In this document: positions 19,635 through 27,473 of the stretch, one piece after another
Layout of the letters: each line of letters opens with the position of its first letter
How positions within the stretch are numbered: the first letter of the stretch is position 1
Origin: Cellvibrionaceae bacterium 1162T.S.0a.05
Lineage (GTDB): Bacteria; Pseudomonadota; Gammaproteobacteria; Pseudomonadales; Cellvibrionaceae
Assembly: GCA_000964245.1 (NCBI GenBank)
Contig: LANB01000001.1
Span: 2,632,392-2,696,391, forward strand
Reading direction: 5' to 3'
DNA: 64,000 bases
Program-made: the position numbers and the translations under genes
Notes under the pieces: model-generated
The model's database searches: none
What the model saw: only the letters and a program-made list of their open reading frames with translations
Told to the model about the DNA's origin: nothing

Positions 19635-20105
19635 TCAAACCTTCCGACGAATCAATGAATCAAAAGAAACCGATCCGCCGCCGTGCTTTAACAAATACAA
19701 ACACAAGCCCGACCACAACAAAACATTCGGCCAGTCCGAATTGTAAACGTAAAGTATCACCAGGCTAATAAACAACAAACCTAAAGCACTCAGCCGCGTA
19801 AGCAAACCAAAAAGCAAACCCAAGGCAAAAAAGAACTCTCCCCAGGTGCCCAAATAGGTTGCTACGTCGGAAGAAAGCAGTGGAACCTGATATTCATATT
19901 CAAAAAGCATAAATGCTGAATCGGAAATATTCCAAAAAGCCAATTTTTGGCCCATGATCGAATCTCCGCCCAATTTGGTTTGCGCAGATCGCCAAAAAAC
20001 GACGAAGAGGCCGAGGCGGGCTGCGAGGGCGACAGCCCAGTCCGGAATAAAAGCCGCGAAGGTTCGGCTCAGGCTATCAAAGGCATCCAATACTTTCATC
20101 ATCAT
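19635..20105 (-). CDS. DoxX family membrane protein (bufferin operon)
   Basis: Protein of 156 residues with four membrane helices; ARLGLFVVFWRSAQTKL is the typical DoxX opening and TYLGTWGEFFFALGLLFGLLTRLSALGLL the central pair. It starts two bases after the bufC stop, so it is the last gene of the bufA-bufB-bufC operon. DoxX proteins are frequent fourth members of such operons; a redox or membrane-anchoring role has been proposed but is not established. Three consecutive ATG codons make the exact start uncertain by one or two residues. Confidence 0.88.
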   Translation of the reverse strand: MMMKVLDAFDSLSRTFAAFIPDWAVALAARLGLFVVFWRSAQTKLGGDSIMGQKLAFWNISDSAFMLFEYEYQVPLLSSDVATYLGTWGEFFFALGLLFGLLTRLSALGLLFISLVILYVYNSDWPNVLLWSGLCLYLLKHGGGSVSFDSLIRRKV

Positions 20106-20107
20106 GC

Positions 20108-20902
20108 TTAATTCTCTTTTGGGGAAATTTTGTAGGTGACAATTTTTGTACTTAAACCGCTGCGTATCAAACTGTCGATAGCGCTGCTGGCGTTAAAGTG
20201 CGGGTCAACTTCAGATGCAGCATCGAGAGATTGTGCAAGGCTGTGTTGATCTTGTAGGTTATGCAAAAAAGTGTAAAAACCTTTCTCAATAAGTTGTGTG
20301 TGAATTTGATAAGAGGGCAGCTCGCGATAAATTAACACCGCTTCCGGGTGCTCGGCGTGAACTTCGCCTGGTTGTTCGTTTTCATTTTCCTCCCAAATGC
20401 GATAAATCGCATAAGGGGATTCAATTAAGTGCAGCGACGCATCCAGAGAAATGCTGGCATTGCCCAGTGATTGTATATCAAAGCGAGTGAAGTCTTCAGG
20501 GGGTAGGCTGGGCTTTTCCTCGGCGTACCAGGCAATGTGTTGGCAGTAATTCAATCGCGCGATATCGGCAATGTAAGGGTAGTCAGCAAGAGGAGGAAAG
20601 TCCGCTATAAAATTTGCAAAGCTGCCACCAAATTGATCTATGCAAGGAGATGCGGGTGGGTGCGCTTTAAGGTATTCACGGCTCAAGGCTCGAAAAAATT
20701 CATCACCCAATAATTTTAAAACGGTGGGAAAAGTTTCCAGCAGGTGCTCGATAAGTGACGCGTAAAAATTATTTTGATAAATGGCGAGCCGTGCTTCGGC
20801 TTCTTCCGGGCTGTAGTGTTTTGCGAGGTTTTCCAGGAGTTCGAGCGGGCGGGTTCCCTCGATAACGCTCTCACAAAAATGGGCTTGCAGCTTTTCTAGC
20901 AT
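20108..20902 (-). CDS. bufC: DUF2063 protein, bufferin/HvfC-type partner of the MNIO enzyme
   Basis: Protein of 264 residues. The N-terminal DUF2063 domain (about 5-95) is recognisable from ARLAIYQNNFYASLIEHLLETFPTV, followed by DYPYIADIARLNYCQHIAWY. In bufferin-type systems this partner binds the precursor peptide and hands it to the MNIO enzyme; an older label as a DNA-binding domain is probably misleading. It overlaps the end of bufB by seven bases. Confidence 0.88.
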   Translation of the reverse strand: MLEKLQAHFCESVIEGTRPLELLENLAKHYSPEEAEARLAIYQNNFYASLIEHLLETFPTVLKLLGDEFFRALSREYLKAHPPASPCIDQFGGSFANFIADFPPLADYPYIADIARLNYCQHIAWYAEEKPSLPPEDFTRFDIQSLGNASISLDASLHLIESPYAIYRIWEENENEQPGEVHAEHPEAVLIYRELPSYQIHTQLIEKGFYTFLHNLQDQHSLAQSLDAASEVDPHFNASSAIDSLIRSGLSTKIVTYKISPKEN

Positions 20903-21759
20903 TGTACAAGCTCTCTGGCGCTGACACGCTCAAGATAGAAAGCGGCTTTTTCCGCTTCCGCATAAAGTGTTGAAAATTCCGGTAATTCACAATCCCATTC
21001 AATCAGGGTGGGAAAGGGCCGTTGTGTAGTTTCCAGCAGCGATGCATAAAGTGCCCAAACGGTATCGGACACAGAAGAACCATGATCGTCAAGTTTAATC
21101 TTTTTGCTGTTGGCTAGAGTCGTTTCACTGTGACCGGCTAAATGAATTTCGCCAATGAAATCACTGTTAATTTCTTTAAGGTAGTCGCTTGATGAAAAGT
21201 GATTATTGTGTGAAGACACAACTATGTTATTGAGGTCCAGCAGTAAACCGCAGCCGCTACGGCGGCATAGCTCGTTGAGAAACCCCGCTTCCGAATAGCT
21301 GGAAATTGAAAAGTCGAGATACGCAGAAGGGTTTTCAATGAGTATGTTTCTTTTTAAGGTATTTTGCAGTGTGTCGATGTTGTCCAGCATGCACTGCAGG
21401 CTTTCCCCGGTGAGCGGCAGTGGCAACAAGTCGTTCATGTAGTGGGCGTTCCAATGGCTCCAGCTCAAGTGCTCAGAAACTTGTGCGGGTTGAAAGCGTT
21501 CAACGACTCGCTTCAGGTTTTGCACATGGTCGACATTCAGCCCTCCTGAGCTCCCCAATGACAAACCAACGCCGTGCATTGAGAGGGCGTAGTGCTCTGC
21601 CAAATTTTCCAGCATGTGTAAGTGTTTGCCACCTGGGCTCATGTAGTTTTCCGGATGGACTTCAAAGAAACCCAGCGCAGGTAGTTGTGCCTGAATGGCT
21701 TGAAAATGTTGAGGTTTGAAACTCAAGCCTGTACGCGTTGGGAGTAAAGGGCTGTACAT
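20896..21759 (-). CDS. bufB: DUF692 multinuclear iron oxidase of the bufferin pathway
   Basis: Protein of 287 residues, a TIM-barrel MNIO (DUF692). The metal-ligand segments are present: FFEVHPENYM near residue 33, MHGVGLSLG, EHLSWS, LIENPSAYLDF, LLLDLNNIVVSSHN, EIHLAGH and LDDHGSSVSD. MNIO enzymes modify cysteine residues of a precursor (for bufferins, to thiooxazole or related heterocycles that bind copper). Gene order bufA, bufB, bufC, doxX on one strand supports the pathway. It begins about 110 bases after bufA, with a stem-loop between them. Confidence 0.92.
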   Translation of the reverse strand: MYSPLLPTRTGLSFKPQHFQAIQAQLPALGFFEVHPENYMSPGGKHLHMLENLAEHYALSMHGVGLSLGSSGGLNVDHVQNLKRVVERFQPAQVSEHLSWSHWNAHYMNDLLPLPLTGESLQCMLDNIDTLQNTLKRNILIENPSAYLDFSISSYSEAGFLNELCRRSGCGLLLDLNNIVVSSHNNHFSSSDYLKEINSDFIGEIHLAGHSETTLANSKKIKLDDHGSSVSDTVWALYASLLETTQRPFPTLIEWDCELPEFSTLYAEAEKAAFYLERVSARELVQC

Positions 21760-21822
21760 ATCAGATAAGAGGAAAGTTAAATTGAAAGCTTGATCGGGTT
21801 TTGTTTTTTTGCCTGCTTGTTG

Positions 21823-21855
21823 TGCGTTGTGTGACCGTTTAAGTCACGCAACGCA
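21823..21855 (-). promoter_or_regulatory. Stem-loop between bufA and bufB
   Basis: On the minus strand TGCGTTGCGTGAC pairs with GTCACACAACGCA at 12 of 13 positions around a seven-base loop. No T-run follows, so it is not a classic terminator. A 3' stem just after a small precursor gene would be expected to protect the bufA message and give more precursor than enzyme. Confidence 0.6.
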
Positions 21856-21870
21856 CGATCAAACAAGAAC

Positions 21871-22146
21871 TTATTTGGGTTCTTTGCTGCCACCGACGAT
21901 TTTTTCGCAGGTGCCTTTAGGAACATAAATCCAGGCGTCAGAAATGCTGTCTTTCTTTGCCTGACCGGCACAGCTGGTGCCCTGGCTTTTAATGCCGCAA
22001 TCATTTTTACCGGCTTTGGAAATGCCATAGCACTTTTCCATTTTGCCTTTGTCTGCACCTGCATGCGCAAAACCGGTACTGGAAGCCAACACAATACCCG
22101 CTGCAATAGCGCTCGAAATGGCCAAAGTCTTGTTCATTTTTTTCAT
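21871..22146 (-). CDS. bufA: Bufferin precursor peptide (DUF2282)
   Basis: Protein of 91 residues. A signal peptide (about 1-29, ending GFAHA) precedes the mature region, which carries four cysteines in EKCYG, NDCG, TSCAG and GTCEK, the DUF2282 pattern, and ends [10 protein letters not shown] plus a short tail. Bufferins are exported, post-translationally modified peptides that chelate copper and relieve metal stress. AGGAG lies seven bases before ATG. It is the first gene of the operon. Functional assignment rests on family and operon; metal specificity is not readable. Confidence 0.9.
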   Translation of the reverse strand: MKKMNKTLAISSAIAAGIVLASSTGFAHAGADKGKMEKCYGISKAGKNDCGIKSQGTSCAGQAKKDSISDAWIYVPKGTCEKIVGGSKEPK

Positions 22147-22195
22147 GAGGAACTCCTGTTAGTGAATACATCGTTTAGGTTAATGGGTAGAGAGC

Positions 22196-22223
22196 TAGTC
22201 GCCCCCCAAACCTCTTTCTTACA
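22196..22223 (-). promoter_or_regulatory. Candidate ECF-type promoter of the bufferin operon
   Basis: On the minus strand TGTAAG and CGACTA are separated by 16 bases, about 50 bases before the bufA start. This resembles promoters read by ECF sigma factors, which control bufferin operons in some bacteria. No sigma gene lies nearby. A weak pattern, given for checking. Confidence 0.3.
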
Positions 22224-22302
22224 AACAACAGCAAAATTTTTACACATTATCCACGGTGAGCGTGAGTACTGTGTTAGGGAATGGCGAAAAAAGAAAGGAT
22301 AA

Positions 22303-22329
22303 AGCCGCCATTTGCAGGAAATGGCGGCT
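22303..22329 (-). terminator. Terminator of pgi, displaced by the MITE
   Basis: AGCCGCCATTT and AAATGGCGGCT are perfect 11-bp arms around GCAGG. On the minus strand a T-rich tract (TTTATCCTTTCTTTTTT) follows. It lies about 155 bases after the pgi stop because the 139-bp MITE sits between. Confidence 0.75.
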
Positions 22330-22346
22330 GAGAGAGAAAAGCCTAG

Positions 22347-22485
22347 CGAACCTCTGAAAAATGGAAATATTTTTTCTGTGGCAAGGAAGCACCGCGCGGA
22401 GAACCGGAGTTTACTGAAGTAAATGAGGATTCGAGCACGGAGCTGACGCCGCCACAGGGAAAATAGGCCATTTTTCAAAGGTTTC
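22347..22485 (-). mobile_element. MITE copy 1 (139 bp, IS5-like target duplication)
   Basis: Reverse-complement copy of the element at 27286-27424 and of the same length. Its terminal inverted repeats read CGAACCTCTGAAAAATGG and, inverted at the other end, GAAACCTTTGAAAAATGG. CTAG occurs on both flanks (22343-22346 and 22486-22489) and is a 4-bp target duplication of YTAR type, as made by IS5-group transposases. The right-hand CTAG contains the pgi stop codon. There is no open frame for a transposase. The long frame through it (22143-22478) is not a gene. Confidence 0.9.
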
Positions 22486-24129
22486 CTAGATGTTTTTATT
22501 CGCTTCGGTGAATTTGCGAATCAAGGTTTGCGTCGAAGAGTCCCATTCACTGGGGACATCAGTCGTTTCAATGGCATTGGCGACGTGAGTGCCGAGCAAC
22601 TTACCGAGTTCAACCCCCCACTGATCATAGGAGTTGATGTTCCAGAGAACGCCGAGTGTATAGACTTTGTGCTCATACGCTGCGATGAGGGCGCCGAGGC
22701 TTTCCGGGTTGAGTTTTTCCATCAGCAAGGTATTGCTGGGGCGATTACCGGGGTGAACTTTATGCGGTGCGAGAAACGCGATGTCTTCCTCATTCAAGCC
22801 TTGTGAACGCAGTTCGCTTTCTGTAGTTGCCTGGTCGCGGCCGGTCATCAGGGCCTGGCTTTGGGCAACGCAGTTGGAAAACAGGAACTTGTGCTGATGG
22901 TCGTAAGGGTGGTGCGCTTTCAGTGTCGCGATAAAATCGATAGGCACCAATACTTTGCCCTGGTGTAAAAGTTGGTGAAAGCTGTGCTGGCCGTTAGTGC
23001 CCTCGGTTCCCCACACAATGGAGCCCGTTTGGTAGTCAACTTTTGCGCCTTCTTTGGTGACGCTCTTGCCGTTACTTTCCATTTCCAATTGCTGCAAATA
23101 GGCAGGCAGAAGCTGCAAATGGTAGGCGTAAGGCAAAATCGCCTGGGTATCGGTGCCGAGCACCGAGCTGTACCAGAACATCAGTAGGCCCATCAATGCA
23201 GGAATATTCTTTTCGAGGCTGGCTTCGGCAAAGTGCTCGTCCATGGCCGCTGCGCCGTGACGCAGTTTATTAAAGTTATCCATCCCGATTGCAAACGCAA
23301 TGGGCATGCCGATGGCAGACCACAGGGAATAGCGCCCGCCAACCCAATCCCAAAGAGGATAAACATTGTCTGCGGCGATACCGAATTCCACGGCTTTGTC
23401 GACTTTTGACGAGATGGCGACAAAGTGTTTGGCGAGATCTTGCTGGCTGCAGCCGTTGTCGAGCATCCAGCGGCGCGCGGTCAAGGAGTTTTCTAATGTT
23501 TCTAGGGTGGAGAAGGACTTGGACGCCACCAGGAACAGCGTAGTTGCCGGGTTCAGAACCTTCGTCAAATCATGAATTTCGGCACCATCAATATTGGCAA
23601 CAAAATGTACCTGAACATGGCCGGTGTGGTAGGGGGTGAGGGCCTTGGTCACCATGCGGGGCCCAAGATCCGATCCGCCAATACCGATGTTGACGACATC
23701 GGTAATCTTCTCGCCTTTAAAGCCCTTCCATTCACCACTGTGAACCCGTGCAATTAAATCGCTCATTTTATCCAGGGTGGCCTGGACTGCTTGCTGCTCC
23801 GCGCTTTTCGGTGCGCCGCTAAAGCGCAAGGCGGTGTGCAGGGCGGGCCGATCTTCGGTGTTGTTCACATGTTCGCCGCGCAACAATTTTTTTATCGCGC
23901 CTTTTAAATCCGCTTCCTCTGCGGCCTGAAGCAGGGCTTTGAGGCTTTCTTCATCGAGCAGGTTTTTGGAATAGTCCAGGCAAAGGCCCGCTGCGCTCAC
24001 AGAAAAGCGCGCGGCACGGTTGTTGTCTGCTTCAAAGGCTTGGGCCATGGTTTGGTCCTGCCACTTGGCCGCCAGATTCTCGAGTTCTTTCCAATTGCTG
24101 TATTTTTCGCTGAGATTGGGTGCTTTCAT
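22486..24129 (-). CDS. pgi: Glucose-6-phosphate isomerase
   Basis: Protein of 547 residues, the usual length. It interconverts glucose-6-phosphate and fructose-6-phosphate. GIGGSDLGPRMV binds the phosphate, DWVGGRYSLWSAIG is the first family signature, GTEGTNGQHSFHQLLHQG carries conserved His, and HKVHPGNRPSN and LGVLWNINSYDQWGVELGK form the C-terminal signature. The stop codon TAG is part of the 4-bp duplication flanking the MITE, so the insertion stopped just short of altering the protein. The gene has its own start and is not tightly linked to ispB. Confidence 0.97.
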   Translation of the reverse strand: MKAPNLSEKYSNWKELENLAAKWQDQTMAQAFEADNNRAARFSVSAAGLCLDYSKNLLDEESLKALLQAAEEADLKGAIKKLLRGEHVNNTEDRPALHTALRFSGAPKSAEQQAVQATLDKMSDLIARVHSGEWKGFKGEKITDVVNIGIGGSDLGPRMVTKALTPYHTGHVQVHFVANIDGAEIHDLTKVLNPATTLFLVASKSFSTLETLENSLTARRWMLDNGCSQQDLAKHFVAISSKVDKAVEFGIAADNVYPLWDWVGGRYSLWSAIGMPIAFAIGMDNFNKLRHGAAAMDEHFAEASLEKNIPALMGLLMFWYSSVLGTDTQAILPYAYHLQLLPAYLQQLEMESNGKSVTKEGAKVDYQTGSIVWGTEGTNGQHSFHQLLHQGKVLVPIDFIATLKAHHPYDHQHKFLFSNCVAQSQALMTGRDQATTESELRSQGLNEEDIAFLAPHKVHPGNRPSNTLLMEKLNPESLGALIAAYEHKVYTLGVLWNINSYDQWGVELGKLLGTHVANAIETTDVPSEWDSSTQTLIRKFTEANKNI

Positions 24130-24200
24130 GATTGATCTCTTGTGTTGCGTTGTTATCCGTTAAAGCCAGAAACCTAAAGGTTTCCATTCGCGAAGGGTGG

Positions 24201-25163
24201 TTAAAAGGAGCGTTTTACCGAAAAGTCGGCAAGCTCCATTAAGCTGGTGCGGTACTCACTTTCCGGGAAGGCGAGTACCAGATCCTTGGCCTTTTGGGCA
24301 TGGTCAGCAGCCAGCTTGTGGGTGTAATCCAGTCCGCCACAGGCCTGCACAATGCCGACTATTTGTTGCAGTTTGGCGATATCACCGTTTTCGAGAGCGA
24401 GTTTGATCAGGTCGCTGTCCGCTTGCCCTGCATGACGCATAGCGTGGATCAGTGGCAAGGTGGGTTTGCCTTCGGCGAGGTCGTCGCCAACATTTTTCCC
24501 CAGAGCCTCACTATCGCCTTCATAGTCGAGGGCATCGTCGACCAATTGGAACGCCAGACCCAGATGATATCCATACTGGCGAGCAGTTTGGCGCAGGGGA
24601 GCATCCGCACCTGCCAGTACGGCGGCTGTTTCGCAGGCGGCTTCAAAGAGGGCGGCGGTTTTTTTGTGAATGACAGTCAGATAGTTGTCTTCTGTGACCT
24701 CGGGGTTGCGAGCGTTCACCAATTGCTGAACTTCGCCCTCAGAAATGACATTGGTGGTGTCCGATAGAATGGCCATCACGTCCATATTGCCAATCGCAAC
24801 CATCATCTGGAAGGCGCGAGAATAGAGAAAGTCGCCAACCAGAACGCTCGGAGCGTTACCCCACTTGGCGTTGGCTGTGGGGCGGCCGCGACGTAAGGAA
24901 GAGACATCGACAACGTCATCATGCAGTAGCGTCGCGGTGTGAATAAATTCGATAATACTAGCGAGGGAGACATGATCACTACCCCCATAGTGCAGGCTGC
25001 GCGCGGTGAGCAGGACCAGTAGCGGTCGTAAGCGTTTGCCTCCGGCTTCGACAATATAGTGCCCAATATTCTCCACCAGACCCACATCGGAATGCAGTTC
25101 GTCTATGATCAGGCGGTTTACGGCGTCGAAATCGTCTTGAACTATGGTGTGAAAAGCGAACAT
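24201..25163 (-). CDS. ispB: Polyprenyl diphosphate synthase (octaprenyl type)
   Basis: Protein of 320 residues. It builds the isoprenoid side chain of ubiquinone. The first aspartate-rich motif is in TATLLHDDVVDVSSLRRGRPT (near 83) and the second in FQLVDDALDYEGD (near 207); GGKRLRPLLVLL is the entry motif. Length and sequence fit long-chain trans-polyprenyl synthases of the IspB group; the exact chain length is not readable. The rplU-rpmA genes that often diverge from ispB are not present here. Confidence 0.93.
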   Translation of the reverse strand: MFAFHTIVQDDFDAVNRLIIDELHSDVGLVENIGHYIVEAGGKRLRPLLVLLTARSLHYGGSDHVSLASIIEFIHTATLLHDDVVDVSSLRRGRPTANAKWGNAPSVLVGDFLYSRAFQMMVAIGNMDVMAILSDTTNVISEGEVQQLVNARNPEVTEDNYLTVIHKKTAALFEAACETAAVLAGADAPLRQTARQYGYHLGLAFQLVDDALDYEGDSEALGKNVGDDLAEGKPTLPLIHAMRHAGQADSDLIKLALENGDIAKLQQIVGIVQACGGLDYTHKLAADHAQKAKDLVLAFPESEYRTSLMELADFSVKRSF

Positions 25164-25377
25164 CGGGTGTTTTAGACCCTCTTTTTAGTGAGGGGTGGAT
25201 GCTAGGGGCGGGGGCAGACACTGTCAAGTCGCCATCGGGCTTCAAGGCTCCATAAATAACGATATCCGCCGCTTGTAATCGATTCGCTCCACTTGGCACC
25301 TGATTTTCATCCCCATCGGAATATCCCTTATGATGCGAGCCTGATAACAAGAAGGTCACAGGCAGCAAGCGGCAAGA

Positions 25378-26505
25378 ATGAATAAAACGGATAAAAGCTT
25401 CTTCCCCACAAGTAAGAAATTCTGGGCTTTGCACCTCGGCTGCTGGGGGTCGCTCTATTTTTTTCTGATATTTACGCAATTTCTCAGTGGTGCTGGCGGT
25501 GTTGCTGCTCAGGCAGTGGGTGGTTTACTTTACGTCGGTTTGGGTGCATTTGGTGGTCTGTTGTATCGCTATCTTTTCCATGCCCTTGGTTGGAACCATT
25601 ACTCCGTCGCACGCATGACAGGGGTATCCGCAATATATGCGTTAATCGATGGTCTTTTTGTCGGCTTCCTTGTGATGGTTTACATCATAGGCGTCAAAAT
25701 GTTTGCCCCTCAGTGGCTCACGCCCACCCCGCAAGAGATGCCCGACAAGACTTTCTATTTGTTAGTTCTAATCTCCAACGCCATCAATATTGCAATATTT
25801 CAAGCCTTGTGGAGTGCAATTTACATTGCAACGCAAACGTATCGACGTTCGTTACAACGCGAGATAGAAGCATTACGCCTCGAAAACAGTTTAAAAGAAG
25901 CCCAGTTAAGCACCCTGAGCAGCCAGTTGAACCCGCATTTTCTTTTTAATGCGCTTAACAATATTCGTTTCATGATGCGCAAGGATGTCGATAACGCCGA
26001 AGAAATGCTCACGAATTTGTCCGAGCTGCTGCGCTATGCATTGGAAAGTAGCAGATCGCAACTTGTCGATTTGAATCGTGAACTTGAAACCCTCGAAAGT
26101 TACTTAAGTCTGGTGCAATTGCAGTTCAGTGAGCGCTTGAACTATCAACAGCATGTGGACCAGGCATTGGGAGATTGCATGTTGCCACCGATGATGTTGC
26201 AAATGCTGGTAGAAAATGCGGTAAAACATGGAATGGACGAATTGAAGGAAGGGGGATGTCTCGCCTTAAGTGTCACACGGGAGCAAACTGAGCAGGAAGA
26301 TAGCCTGTGTGTTCGTGTTGAAAATGAATTCAATACGCAAGCGAAAAAGCTGGACAAAGCCGGTTTTGGTATTGGCCTCGGTAATATAGAAAAACGCTTG
26401 CAATTGATCTACAGCGACAAAGCCAGTTTGCGCACGCGGGCCGAGGGGCAAAGCTGGACAGCAGAATTGCGAATACCCATAGCAGAACAAAAGGAAGCCT
26501 TGTGA
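25378..26505 (+). CDS. Sensor histidine kinase of the LytS/YehU type
   Basis: Protein of 375 residues. About four membrane helices occupy residues 18-155. After a short coiled coil comes the His_kinase domain with LSSQLNPHFLFNALNNIRFMMR (phospho-acceptor His near 186), then MLVENAVKHGM and GIGLGNIEKRLQLIY for ATP binding. It overlaps the start of a LytTR response regulator by four bases (GTGA), so the two form one system. The closest known layout is the kinase-regulator pair that controls NatAB in Bacillus, because a NatAB-like exporter lies downstream. Confidence 0.93.
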   Translation: MNKTDKSFFPTSKKFWALHLGCWGSLYFFLIFTQFLSGAGGVAAQAVGGLLYVGLGAFGGLLYRYLFHALGWNHYSVARMTGVSAIYALIDGLFVGFLVMVYIIGVKMFAPQWLTPTPQEMPDKTFYLLVLISNAINIAIFQALWSAIYIATQTYRRSLQREIEALRLENSLKEAQLSTLSSQLNPHFLFNALNNIRFMMRKDVDNAEEMLTNLSELLRYALESSRSQLVDLNRELETLESYLSLVQLQFSERLNYQQHVDQALGDCMLPPMMLQMLVENAVKHGMDELKEGGCLALSVTREQTEQEDSLCVRVENEFNTQAKKLDKAGFGIGLGNIEKRLQLIYSDKASLRTRAEGQSWTAELRIPIAEQKEAL

Positions 26506-27266
26506 ATTACCGTGCGATTGTTGTTGAAGATTCCAAACTGGCGCGTGAAGGGCTGGTCGAGATGCTTGCACAATACGAACAGCTTGAAGTCGTTGGTGAT
26601 GCCGAGCACCCGGATTCGGCGGCAAAGTTAATTGATGAGCTCAAGCCCGACCTGCTTTTTCTCGATATTCATATGCCGGGCGAAACCGGTTTTCAATTAC
26701 TCAGCCGACTCAATTACGAACCTTTGGTGATATTTACCACGGCCTACAGCGAATATGCGATCCGTTCTTTCGAGTTTCAAACGGTCGATTATCTGCTAAA
26801 ACCAATTACACATAAACGTTTAAAGCAAGCATTGGCAAAGCTTGATAAATATGCAGTGCTACAGCACCACAATACAAATGATAGCGAAACCGAGCAGGGT
26901 GAATCAGTAGAGGTACCAAGCCCGGAAAAATTGCAGGCGGATAATAAACTGTTGGTGAAGGATAAGGATGAGTGCTATTTGGTTAAACTCGCCGATATTC
27001 GATACTTTGAAAGTTGCAAGAATTATGTACGTTTGTTTTTTGATGATAAATCAGCGTTTATTAAGAAAAGTATGAATCAGGTGGAAGCGCGCTTACCGCT
27101 ACAACTTTTTTTTCGTTGCTCGCGCCAATATATTATTAATCTCAATGAAATTTCTGCCATTGAAGAGTGGCTGAATGACGGTTTTATTGTCACCTTGATG
27201 GACGGTAAAAAAATCGAAGTGTCACGGCGTAATGCCGCTAAACTAAAATCCATGTTAAGTTTTTGA
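26502..27266 (+). CDS. LytTR-type response regulator
   Basis: Protein of 254 residues, start GTG. The receiver occupies about 1-120, with the acidic pair at VVED and the phospho-acceptor Asp in LLFLDIHMPG (near 56). The LytTR DNA-binding domain occupies about 150-254 (YLVKLADIRYFESCKNYVRLF...IEVSRRNAAKLKSM). These regulators bind direct repeats of about 9 bp near promoters. The likely target is the peptidase/ABC operon that starts 207 bases downstream, now separated from it by MITE copy 2. Confidence 0.93.
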   Translation: MNYRAIVVEDSKLAREGLVEMLAQYEQLEVVGDAEHPDSAAKLIDELKPDLLFLDIHMPGETGFQLLSRLNYEPLVIFTTAYSEYAIRSFEFQTVDYLLKPITHKRLKQALAKLDKYAVLQHHNTNDSETEQGESVEVPSPEKLQADNKLLVKDKDECYLVKLADIRYFESCKNYVRLFFDDKSAFIKKSMNQVEARLPLQLFFRCSRQYIINLNEISAIEEWLNDGFIVTLMDGKKIEVSRRNAAKLKSMLSF

Positions 27267-27285
27267 AGTTGCTAAATAAATTTAA

Positions 27286-27424
27286 GGAACCTCTGAAAAA
27301 TGGCCTATTTTCCCTGTGGCGGCGTCAGCTCCGTGCTCGAATCCTCATTTACTCCAGTAAACTCGGGTTCTCCGCGCGGTGCTTCCTTGCCACAGAAAAA
27401 ATATTTCCATTTTTCAGAGGTTCC
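27286..27424 (+). mobile_element. MITE copy 2 (139 bp, perfect terminal inverted repeats)
   Basis: The ends GGAACCTCTGAAAAATGG and its exact reverse complement are perfect inverted repeats, and TTAA flanks both sides (27282-27285 and 27425-27428) as the target duplication. Inside are further complementary words (CTGTGGC / GCCACAG and TTTAC / GTAAA), so the whole element can fold into one long hairpin. It lies between the LytTR regulator and the operon it probably controls, 50 bases before the peptidase start. Copy 1 is in the opposite orientation about 4.8 kb away. The frame 27263-27454 through it is not a gene. Confidence 0.92.
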
Positions 27425-27473
27425 TTAACATTTTTCAGTGTTAAAAGTAACTGAAAGGAAAAAGGGAGATCAG

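Noticed and set aside
22143-22478. 111-residue minus-strand frame
   Set aside because: It lies over MITE copy 1, the pgi terminator and the bufA promoter region; its first part is shared with the frame in MITE copy 2 only because both contain the element.
27263-27454. 63-residue plus-strand frame
   Set aside because: It is read from MITE copy 2 and is not a protein gene.
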